Shown in pieces: positions 15,732-21,969 of a stretch of 22,185 nucleotides of DNA; the stretch's first letter is position 1; the number at the start of each line of letters is the position of its first letter. This DNA is from a virus. The notes below the pieces were generated by a model. That model had not been told where the DNA came from. It did not search any database and saw only the letters and a program-made list of their open reading frames with translations. A program made the translations under genes and the position numbers. The stretch is from the IMG/VR virus record IMGVR_UViG_3300031758_000638, positions 1 to 22,185 of that record, one strand, 5' to 3'.

Positions 15732-17273
15732 ATGAATTTATTTAAATTTAATCAAATATTTGAGGCTGGAACACAGTCTATAACTGATCCAAATAGAAAT
15801 ATACCAACTGGTGCATATAAATCTAAAGAAGATGTTTTCAAAAAAGAAGCACCAAAAGACGTAGATAGGAGTGCTAGAATTAAAATTTCTAGTGAATTAG
15901 AAAAAGTTCTTAAGAAAATGGAAGATAATGATAGTTATCTTGCATTTGAAATGCTTTGGTTGGGTGAGCCTGGATCTAAGTATCAAAATGGTTTAGGAAT
16001 TACAGATGTTACAATTTCAAATAAGGCTTATTGTTTTGAGGTAACTATTGGTGGTAAAAAATTTGATATGAAGATTGGTAAGTTCTTTAGATATTATTGG
16101 CCTGGTCTTCTTACTGAAGATGAAATAAAGTCTTTTATTTATCAATACAATGATATGGTTTCTGATAATATCGGAGATGAATCTACGACTTCCGCTCAAA
16201 GAATACAAGTGCCTTCTTTTACTTATAATCCAAAGGATGTTAAGGCAACTTTTCTGTCTTTGACTACTAAAACTTATCCTCATTTTGATGATTGTAGACA
16301 TGAAAAAGAAGTATTACAGTTTTTACCAAAAGACTTAAAAAGAGACGAAGTTGGTAATTATTATAAAATAATAGGAAGTGATAAACCAACAATAATGTTT
16401 ACTTGTCACTTAGATACCGCCGATAGAGAGCAAAAAACTACTAAACTTTTTCAAGCAAATGGTAGAGTATCGGAAGAGGGATATTCTTTTAGACTAATTA
16501 AAACTGGATCTGGTGATGAGCATATCTACACTGATGGATCTTCAATTTTAGGAGCCGATGATAAAGCAGGAACTGCTGTTATGTTATATATGATGACTAA
16601 CAATGTGCCGGGAATTTACTATTTCTTTATTGGTGAGGAAAGAGGTGGAATTGGTTCAAATGCACTCTCTTCAATATATGATAGATGTGAATATCTTACT
16701 GATGTTAAAGCTTGTGTATCATTTGATAGAAGAAGAACTACATCTGTGATTACTCATCAGTTGGGAAGACAATGTTGTTCAAATGAGTTTGGACAAGCAC
16801 TTTGTGACGAATATAACAAAAGCGGTTTAAATCTTTCATTAGATACAACTGGTGTTTATACTGATTCGGCTTCTCTAATGGAGGATATTGCTGAATGTAC
16901 TAATATATCTGTTGGTTATTATAACGAACACAGAGGAACAGAAATGCAAAATATGACTTACCTCATTAAGTTAGCAGAGGCTTCTGTTAAAGTTGATTGG
17001 AATAAACTTCCGATTAAAAGAAAGGTTGGTTATAATGAAGAATTATTTGCAAAACATAAGAATCTTATAAACGAGATTAAAAAGAATGTATTTGGGATTG
17101 ATGTAAAGGTCATTGGTAAAGATGATAGAATATTTGTTAGTTTAGATTTAGAAGAGACTGATATGGGTGAAATTTATGATTCACTTATAAGAATACAGAC
17201 AATACTTAACAAGTACAAAATAGAGGATTTAGGAATCTTTGATGAAACATATTTTAAAATAGAGCTAAAGTAA
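15732..17273 (+). CDS. M20-family (peptidase T-like) zinc metallopeptidase
   Basis: 513 residues. The catalytic part (about 190-430) has the full M20 metal and catalytic set: His226 in TCHLDTAD, bridging Asp276 in LGADDKAG (as in peptidase T), Glu302/Glu303 in GEERGG, Asp332 in SFDRRR and His400 in NEHRGTE. Such enzymes use two zinc ions to remove residues from peptides. The ~185-residue N-terminal extension (WLGEPGSKYQNGLGITDV and following) is not part of peptidase T and is unrecognised; the C-terminal ~80 residues are also extra. The leader MNLFKFNQIFEAGTQ resembles a capsid-targeting sequence, with IFE-A fitting the prohead-protease rule. The gene is followed after one base by the acidic protein. 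Possible roles are processing of head peptides or degradation of host or tagged peptides; none is shown by the sequence. Confidence 0.82.
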   Translation: MNLFKFNQIFEAGTQSITDPNRNIPTGAYKSKEDVFKKEAPKDVDRSARIKISSELEKVLKKMEDNDSYLAFEMLWLGEPGSKYQNGLGITDVTISNKAYCFEVTIGGKKFDMKIGKFFRYYWPGLLTEDEIKSFIYQYNDMVSDNIGDESTTSAQRIQVPSFTYNPKDVKATFLSLTTKTYPHFDDCRHEKEVLQFLPKDLKRDEVGNYYKIIGSDKPTIMFTCHLDTADREQKTTKLFQANGRVSEEGYSFRLIKTGSGDEHIYTDGSSILGADDKAGTAVMLYMMTNNVPGIYYFFIGEERGGIGSNALSSIYDRCEYLTDVKACVSFDRRRTTSVITHQLGRQCCSNEFGQALCDEYNKSGLNLSLDTTGVYTDSASLMEDIAECTNISVGYYNEHRGTEMQNMTYLIKLAEASVKVDWNKLPIKRKVGYNEELFAKHKNLINEIKKNVFGIDVKVIGKDDRIFVSLDLEETDMGEIYDSLIRIQTILNKYKIEDLGIFDETYFKIELK

Positions 17274-17274
17274 T

Positions 17275-17844
17275 ATGAAAATAAAAACATTTATAAAATA
17301 TTTAGAAAATATCAGAGAAGACGAATTTAGTCATCTTAATAACGAACTTTCTGCTAATAAGAAAAATGAAGCTCGTTGGCCAGAAGATGATTATGGATAT
17401 GATGATGATTCTACTAAAGATTATGGAGATTATGATGATTGGTATGACGATGAAAGTACGCGTGATAACTCGAGAAAATCATCAAATCCTAAATTCGATG
17501 ATGAAGATGATGACTATGGATATGAATCAGATGATGATGATGATGATGATGACGTGCAACATTTAACTTATTTGCTTCGTCAAATGTTTAGAAACTCGGG
17601 TGTTGATAATGTTCAGATTACGGCAAAAAGAAATGAGGATATTGTCATTGAAGTTAATATGGCAAAAAAAGAGACACTTAGAAGTATTATTAAAGTTTTT
17701 GAAGTAGCTAACAAACTTAAAAGAGATATATTAGCTCAATATGATGCTGAATTTGACATTTGGCAATCGAAATCCGGTGGTGGAATACTTTCGTTTGGTT
17801 TTACATTAGATGAAGGTTTAGAAGATGATAATATGCCATTTTAA
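17275..17844 (+). CDS. Acidic Asp-rich protein with SSB-like C-terminal tip
   Basis: 189 residues in three parts. Residues 1-15, MKIKTFIKYLENIRE, look like a capsid-targeting leader. Residues ~32-95 are a disordered Asp/Tyr/Ser-rich segment ending in a run of eight Asp, strongly negative and DNA-mimic-like. Residues ~96-175 form a small alpha/beta domain (LTYLLRQMFRNSGVDNVQI, then EVANKLKRDIL). The last residues are LEDDNMPF, close to the conserved C-terminal peptide of bacterial SSB proteins (DDDIPF/DDDLPF), which docks RecQ, RecO, PriA, exonuclease I and others. No OB fold is evident, so it is not an ordinary SSB. It begins one base after the peptidase stop. The function is unknown; binding SSB-partner proteins is a testable inference. 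Confidence 0.75.
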   Translation: MKIKTFIKYLENIREDEFSHLNNELSANKKNEARWPEDDYGYDDDSTKDYGDYDDWYDDESTRDNSRKSSNPKFDDEDDDYGYESDDDDDDDDVQHLTYLLRQMFRNSGVDNVQITAKRNEDIVIEVNMAKKETLRSIIKVFEVANKLKRDILAQYDAEFDIWQSKSGGGILSFGFTLDEGLEDDNMPF

Positions 17845-17870
17845 TTAAACTTTTTCTTATTTTCAAATAT

Positions 17871-17879
17871 TATATATAC
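17871..17879 (+). promoter_or_regulatory. Putative late promoter of the tmRNA
   Basis: TATATATAC in ATTATATATACATTTG lies 26 bases before the first base of the tmRNA acceptor stem. A transcript starting a few bases downstream would have a short 5' extension for RNase P removal. Confidence 0.5.
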
Positions 17880-17905
17880 ATTTGTAAAATAATTACAATG
17901 ACTAT

Positions 17906-18282
17906 GGGGATGTCATAGAATAGATTCATAGAGTAGTGGTAGTTATGCAGGTGTCGGGTGGTTAAATGACCGACTAATAAATTAGGTAACAAAAGTCGTA
18001 AATGGCAAAACAAATGAAGTAGCATCCCGTGAAGATTTAGTAGCGGCGTTACAAAACAACATGCTTAAGGCAGAAGAGCTAGCAGTAGTTTAAGCTTTTA
18101 AGCTAATCGCAAAAATTCTCCAGCTGAATCACACAGTTTAAAATGTGAAACCAGAATTGTTAGAGTGATGGGTTAGTTCAACTAAATATTTTGTGAGTTT
18201 AGAAAAATTTCACTAAGCCTGTAAATGAATAATTATTGTTAGCTAGGGAAGACACCGGAGGCAGAGCCGGTCATCTCCACTA
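17906..18282 (+). ncRNA. ssrA: tmRNA (transfer-messenger RNA)
   Basis: A one-piece tmRNA of about 374-377 nt. The acceptor stem pairs GGGGATG (17906-17912) with CATCTCC (18272-18278), followed by A and CTA, so CCA is not encoded exactly. The D-loop region keeps GATTC. CACTAAGCCTGTA near the 3' end matches the conserved CTAAGCATGTA of bacterial tmRNA and pairs with TATGCAGG near the 5' end (P2). PK1 is GTCGG/CCGAC (about 17963-17982) with GTTA/TAAC as the second helix. A tag reading frame follows AAAAGTC and ends in TAA at 18091-18093. Downstream, GAC-ACCGG ... CCGGT forms the T stem, but the loop AGGCAGAG lacks the canonical TTC. tmRNA with SmpB frees ribosomes stalled on broken mRNA and tags the product for proteolysis. 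No smpB is present in the window. Confidence 0.92.
17998..18093 (+). other. tmRNA tag-peptide reading frame
   Basis: The tag frame starts at GTA (17998), right after AAAAGTC as in E. coli (TAGTC-GCA), or at the in-frame GGC (18004). The latter would give a tag beginning GKTNE, similar to Bacteroidota tags that begin GE(T/N)N. Either way the frame ends AEELAVV and TAA, for 31 or 29 residues, against 8-15 in most bacteria. The pairing GCTTAA (18063-18068) with TTAAGC (18090-18095) makes a P5-like hairpin over the end of the tag, where the stop codon usually lies. The end AVV is hydrophobic but differs from the usual LAA recognised by ClpXP. Confidence 0.75.
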
Positions 18283-18289
18283 AAATTAA

Positions 18290-18312
18290 GTCCGCCTAAG
18301 GTGGACTTTTTT
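18290..18312 (+). terminator. Terminator of the tmRNA
   Basis: The stem GTCCGCC (18290-18296) with GGTGGAC (18300-18306), one G-U pair and the loop TAA is followed by six T. It begins 8 bases after the tmRNA 3' end. Confidence 0.88.
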
Positions 18313-18333
18313 AATTTATAACATATAAGAATT

Positions 18334-18852
18334 ATGAGTTATATCAATTCTTTTAGAGGTCGTTATTATTTCCTTTCAAACTTTTATCCCTGTAAAATTG
18401 AACATAAAGGAATTACATATCCTTCTGTAGAACACTATTATGTTGCTCTAAAAGTTACTCAAATGCAATTCATTGATGGTGTTTATTATACTGCTCCTGA
18501 TTTTAGAGAGTTAATTGCTAGAATACCAGATGCTGGTGATGTAAAAAAATTAGGAAGTCGAGTAAAAGTTAGACAAGATTGGGAAGAAAAAAAATTAGAC
18601 TTTATGAATTGGGGAATTCGTGAAAAATTCAAAGATCCTAAATTATGCGAGATGTTATTGGATACTGGTAAATTAGAACTTATAGAGGGTAACTTTTGGC
18701 ACGATGTCTTTTGGGGTCAGTGTTCTTGTCCAAAATGTAATAGTATTGGTGAAAATCATTTAGGTAAAATTTTAATGAAGATTAGAGAAGAATTAAGACA
18801 ACAAAATGAAAGACCTTCACTAGAAGAACAAATTAAAAATCAAAATAAATAA
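18334..18852 (+). CDS. NADAR domain protein (YbiA-like)
   Basis: 172 residues, essentially one NADAR domain. The hallmarks are F-x-G-x-YYFLSNFYPC (7-20), YPSVEHYYVALK with Glu33 and Lys40, DVKKLGSRVKVRQDWEEKK (69-87), LLDTGKLELIEGN (108-120), FWHDVFWG (121-128) and GENHLGKILMKIR (139-151). NADAR proteins act on ADP-ribose-type N-glycosidic bonds; some remove ADP-ribose from guanine in DNA as the antidote to DarT-like toxins, others act in riboflavin-intermediate damage control. An extra CSCPKC (130-135) sits before the GENHLG motif. It is followed after 1 base by a DNA adenine methyltransferase, which suits a role on phage DNA or against a host ADP-ribosylation defence (inference). The weak upstream A/T sequence after the tmRNA terminator may hold its promoter. 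Confidence 0.9.
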   Translation: MSYINSFRGRYYFLSNFYPCKIEHKGITYPSVEHYYVALKVTQMQFIDGVYYTAPDFRELIARIPDAGDVKKLGSRVKVRQDWEEKKLDFMNWGIREKFKDPKLCEMLLDTGKLELIEGNFWHDVFWGQCSCPKCNSIGENHLGKILMKIREELRQQNERPSLEEQIKNQNK

Positions 18853-18853
18853 A

Positions 18854-19795
18854 ATGGCGGTAATAAGTTATTTCGGAGGTAAGAGTTCCTCAGCATTTCA
18901 AGAATTAATCAATACAAAAATCCCAAAAACTGGAATTAAAACGTATTTAGAACCTTTTTCTGGTTCAATGGGAACGTATATGGATGACGATCAACTTAAA
19001 TTCGATGTAGTTGTCTATAATGATAAAAATCGTCATCAGGTGAACTTATACAAGTGTTCATCACAACCTGAGGAGTTCCTACCTTATTTAGAGAATTTAA
19101 AAAATACTCTTCTTTTCACAGAAGAAACAGATCCATTAAAGAAATGGGATTTCTATAAAAAGATTTATAAAGAATATCAAAAAAATGATTTCTTAGATGA
19201 TATGAATTTTGAAATTGGTGATTTTGAGAAAGCCGCTATTTATGCTTTTCTTATCACTTCTGCTCATAACTCTGTTTATCCTCGAGGTGCTGGTTTCAAT
19301 GGTTATAAAAAAGATAAAGACCGTTTGAAATTAGAAGTTCTTATTGATAAATTGAAAAAAAATAAATATACTCCTAAATTACAATCAATTACTGATTTCT
19401 TAAATATTGATTTTGAAGAACTTATTACAAAATATGATTCAGAAGATACTTATCTTTATTTGGATCCACCATACTTCAGACCAGATGAAAATGGTGAAGA
19501 TGACGCTAAAAGATTGTTTTGGTATGGTGCTGACAAAGAAGGAATGTTTGGACCAGCTTCTCATAGAAGACTATTGGAGTTAATCAAAAAGACTAAGTGT
19601 CGTTGGTCACTTTCTTATTATTATTTTCCTCTTTTAGAAGAGTTATTACCTAAAGATAAATACGTTTGGACAGAGAAAGAAGTATTTAGAAGTTCGGCTC
19701 AAGGTGGAAACAACTCTGATTTAAAATCCGAACAAGCTAAAGGTATTGAGTTGTTAATTATGAATTACGATCCCAAAACCGGTATTAAACTATAA
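18854..19795 (+). CDS. dam: DNA adenine-N6 methyltransferase, Dam/D12 class
   Basis: 313 residues, near the usual size of D12-class enzymes. It transfers a methyl group from SAM to adenine N6 in DNA. Motif X is SYFGGK (5-10), motif I is LEPFSGSMG (32-40) and the catalytic motif IV is YLDPPYF (202-208). The helical target-recognition region lies between I and IV, and the C-terminal part (SLSYYYFPLLEELL) completes the fold. Recognition of GATC is typical of the family but is not proven by the sequence. It is packed between NADAR (1-base gap) and a small unknown gene (TAATG overlap), so the four genes up to 20350 read as one operon. Likely uses are protection from host restriction or marking of phage DNA. 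Confidence 0.9.
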   Translation: MAVISYFGGKSSSAFQELINTKIPKTGIKTYLEPFSGSMGTYMDDDQLKFDVVVYNDKNRHQVNLYKCSSQPEEFLPYLENLKNTLLFTEETDPLKKWDFYKKIYKEYQKNDFLDDMNFEIGDFEKAAIYAFLITSAHNSVYPRGAGFNGYKKDKDRLKLEVLIDKLKKNKYTPKLQSITDFLNIDFEELITKYDSEDTYLYLDPPYFRPDENGEDDAKRLFWYGADKEGMFGPASHRRLLELIKKTKCRWSLSYYYFPLLEELLPKDKYVWTEKEVFRSSAQGGNNSDLKSEQAKGIELLIMNYDPKTGIKL

Positions 19796-20025
19796 TGACT
19801 GTTAAACTTCAACCTAATATATTTAATGTGAATAGTTCAACTGGTGATTCTGTTCTTAGAATAGAACCAGATGGTTATTGTGTTATAAAAAAATTAGCTC
19901 TACTTGATGATGTCACTGGTAACAAATGGGAAATTAGAATATCAAACGGTGAGATAATAGTAGAACCAATTGAAATAGAAGATAAAAGAGAGAATAAACT
20001 TAGTAAAATATTAAAAAATGTTTGA
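19795..20025 (+). CDS. Small hypothetical protein
   Basis: 76 residues, not recognised. The first 58 look all-beta, with short strands (SVLRIEPDGYCVIKKLALLD, KWEIRISNGEIIVEPIEI); the end is a charged helix (EDKRENKLSKILKNV). The start overlaps the methyltransferase stop as TAATG, and its end overlaps the next gene by 8 bases, so it is translated as part of the NADAR-Dam operon. The repeated strand-turn pattern would suit a small virion or adaptor domain, but this is only an impression. Confidence 0.62.
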   Translation: MTVKLQPNIFNVNSSTGDSVLRIEPDGYCVIKKLALLDDVTGNKWEIRISNGEIIVEPIEIEDKRENKLSKILKNV

Positions 20026-20350
20026 TCATTTAGATAGAATTGAAAAATTAGGATTTACTATAAACTTAAATTGGAATAAATCAATTGATATTATCTATGA
20101 CACTGAACAGCCATTAGATGTTAGAATTTTATTTTGTGCTTATGATTCAGTTTCGGAACCTTCTTATGAAGATATAGTTGAGACTGCATGTGATTTCTTT
20201 TATATGTGGTATAATAAAAATTTAGAAACACTTAAAGATTATGAGATTGACTCAACAGATTCAAATTTTGATAAATTACTTGATACTGGTTTAGGTGATA
20301 TAACAAAACAAGTTTATAGAGACTTTAATATTGACAATCTATTAGATTAG
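20018..20350 (+). CDS. Small acidic hypothetical protein
   Basis: 110 residues, strongly acidic, with many Asp and Glu and few Lys. Not recognised. A beta segment (GFTINLNWNKSIDIIYD) is followed by helices (YEDIVETACDFFYMWYNKNLETL) and an acidic end (DFNIDNLLD). It overlaps the previous gene by 8 bases and converges with the minus-strand gene whose stop overlaps its last 4 bases. Acidic proteins of this size in phage accessory operons are often inhibitors or DNA mimics, but nothing specific supports that here. Confidence 0.6.
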   Translation: MFDHLDRIEKLGFTINLNWNKSIDIIYDTEQPLDVRILFCAYDSVSEPSYEDIVETACDFFYMWYNKNLETLKDYEIDSTDSNFDKLLDTGLGDITKQVYRDFNIDNLLD

Positions 20351-21060
20351 CCTTTTCCATATTTTTGAGCACTTGCTCTAATCCTTTTGATGTGTCCTTC
20401 TAAAACTTTAAATTTTGTTGTAAAATCCTTATCAAAGTTATATAGATCATCAATAGCTAGTTGTGACATTTCAGAGTCTCTTTCTACAGAAGTTTCTGCT
20501 TTCTTTTTCCAAATTTGAATAAGTTTTTTAGGGTCATATTTATTCTTTGGATGTTGAGAATAAAGAAATTCGGGTAGTAATGTAAAATGAATTCTGTGTG
20601 CTTGAGCAATTTGAATAGCATTATATTCCATTAAACAATACTCTAGTTTCAATCTTTTTAACTCATTATACATTGGCTCAAATTTAACTTTTATAAAGTG
20701 TCTGCCTTTTAGTCTTTCACACTTTTCAAAATCAGCTTCTGTAAGATACTTATCAAAAATAGCCACTCTTACCTCTAAAGGTAGAAAATTAAAATTTACA
20801 CATAGTAAAATAATTTTATTACTATAAACTTTTACATCAACTACAAAAACAGGAGACCATTTGACCCAGTTAGAGTCATCTTTATAGTGAAAAAAATAAA
20901 ATTGACCTTTTATAATATTTGTGACAGGAGTTGATTTGACATAATCATCTGACTTTAAATATCTTTGATAGAAGTCGAGAGAATTTTGCTTAAAAAAACT
21001 TGGAACGTCATTGCTTTTTACAAACTTATTTAGTTTTAGTCTTTCATATAGTTCTCCCAT
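20347..21060 (-). CDS. Hypothetical phage protein
   Basis: 237 residues. I do not recognise it with confidence. Residues ~45-110 have PVTNIIKGQFYFFHYKD followed by a strand-rich stretch (VFVVDVKVYSNKIILLCVNFNFLPLEVRVAIFDKYL). This resembles a conserved pattern (G-x-Y-x-F-x-Y ... LNxxYLPxxxR) that I have seen in T4-like phage proteins of unclear role. The C-terminal half is helical and basic (KKLIQIWKKKAE, HIKRIRASAQKYGKG). It is transcribed divergently from the gp4-like gene across a 48-bp gap containing a perfect palindrome. A structural or DNA-binding role is possible. Confidence 0.68.
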   Translation of the reverse strand: MGELYERLKLNKFVKSNDVPSFFKQNSLDFYQRYLKSDDYVKSTPVTNIIKGQFYFFHYKDDSNWVKWSPVFVVDVKVYSNKIILLCVNFNFLPLEVRVAIFDKYLTEADFEKCERLKGRHFIKVKFEPMYNELKRLKLEYCLMEYNAIQIAQAHRIHFTLLPEFLYSQHPKNKYDPKKLIQIWKKKAETSVERDSEMSQLAIDDLYNFDKDFTTKFKVLEGHIKRIRASAQKYGKG

Positions 21061-21071
21061 AGGGTTTAAAG

Positions 21072-21093
21072 TTTATTTTATATATAAAATAAA
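21072..21093. promoter_or_regulatory. 22-bp perfect palindrome in a divergent promoter gap
   Basis: The half-site TTTATTTTATA is followed by its exact reverse complement, centred between bases 21082 and 21083. It contains TATATATA on both strands. It lies in the 48-bp gap between two divergent genes, 15 bases before the gp4 ATG. It could be a two-way late promoter or an operator; being all A/T, it is a weak hairpin. Confidence 0.5.
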
Positions 21094-21108
21094 TAGAATC
21101 CTTTATTT

Positions 21109-21636
21109 ATGTTAAATTCTAAACCAAGTAATAAGAACTATAATCAGGGTAATTATATACCTAAGTTTAAAGATAAAGTCATAAAGTTAAATACTTATGG
21201 TGGTGTCTATTTTAGAAGTTCTTGGGAAAAGAAGATAATGACTTGGTTAGACCACAATACTAAAATTACAAAGTGGGGGGCTGAATGTATGAGAATACCT
21301 TATCAAATGACCCATTTTGAAAACGGAGATACAAAAATTAAAGAGCATTGTTACTATCCTGATTTTTACTATGAAATGAGACTGGAAGATGGATCTTTAA
21401 AACAAGTAGTGGTTGAAGTTAAGCCAATGAAAGAGTATAAAATGGTTCAAGACTTAAATGAAGGTCGGTTAGTTGTTCCTCAGTCTGGTGCAAAAAAGTT
21501 AAAAAACTTTGAATACGATTTAAAAATGGCTTATAAGAATAAGAATAAGTGGGAAACTATGATATCATATTGTAATAAGAAGGGATATGAATTTATTATA
21601 ATAACTGAAGATCACTTAAAAAAGTTTAATGTTTAA
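21109..21636 (+). CDS. Head-completion nuclease (T4 gp4-like)
   Basis: 175 residues against 150 in T4 gp4. The T4 protein is needed to finish heads after packaging so that tails can join, and has a nuclease-like fold. The signature is YNQGNYIPK (11-19), then VYFRSSWEKKIMTWLDHN (33-50), KWGAECMRIPY (55-65), YYPDFYYEM (82-90) and VVVEVKPMKEY (100-110). Glu40, Asp85 and the Glu103-x-Lys105 pair match the PD-(D/E)xK type catalytic set. The C-terminal 65 residues are a longer helical end than in T4. Its 3' end overlaps a convergent membrane-protein gene by 21 bases. Its presence links this end of the window to the phage head and neck assembly region. Confidence 0.87.
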   Translation: MLNSKPSNKNYNQGNYIPKFKDKVIKLNTYGGVYFRSSWEKKIMTWLDHNTKITKWGAECMRIPYQMTHFENGDTKIKEHCYYPDFYYEMRLEDGSLKQVVVEVKPMKEYKMVQDLNEGRLVVPQSGAKKLKNFEYDLKMAYKNKNKWETMISYCNKKGYEFIIITEDHLKKFNV

Positions 21637-21969
21637 AAAATAAGTTAAAACTATCAAAGTCATTAACACTATTGAGATTATAGGTGTTATTAAGTTAGAT
21701 ATTTTGTATAATTTAGTTGAAAAACGATATGACAAAAACTTTACTATAGTCAGTGAGATAAGTATCAACACTGGGGTGTATAATTTCAAATAAATTCCAA
21801 AAATTATCCACATCCAGTATAAAATTTTAGTAATATAAAATAAAATTAAAGTCTTATTACTTTTTGACAAATCTATTTGATGAAACCTAATATCAATTTT
21901 AGTAATATTGGAAAGATAAAAAAGATTCATCCAAATAAAGAGAGGAATAAGTGATAAGTAAGATATCAT
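21616..21969 (-). CDS. Small integral membrane protein
   Basis: 117 residues with about four hydrophobic segments (roughly 4-19, 39-62, 65-82 and 91-113), separated by short basic loops (KIDIRFHQIDLSKSNK, SYRFSTKLYK). The family is unrecognised. It should lie in the host inner membrane. It overlaps the upstream truncated gene by ATGA, so it is translated with it, and it overlaps the 3' end of the gp4-like gene by 21 bases tail to tail. Small multi-span phage proteins can be holins or superinfection-exclusion proteins; the sequence does not decide between these or something else. Confidence 0.6.
   Translation of the reverse strand: MISYLSLIPLFIWMNLFYLSNITKIDIRFHQIDLSKSNKTLILFYITKILYWMWIIFGIYLKLYTPVLILISLTIVKFLSYRFSTKLYKISNLITPIISIVLMTLIVLTYFLNIKLF

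Noticed and set aside
16017-16301. 94-codon minus-strand frame opposite the peptidase
   Set aside because: It lies within a conserved enzyme gene with no promoter or neighbours.
17366-17566. 66-codon Met-rich frame in the acidic protein gene
   Set aside because: The GAT-rich DNA read one base over gives ATG runs; it is a shadow of the Asp-rich segment.
18005-18022. Short alternative tmRNA tag (AKQMK then stop)
   Set aside because: The end is not hydrophobic, the stop does not fall in the P5-like hairpin, and it ignores the long open frame that ends at the expected place.
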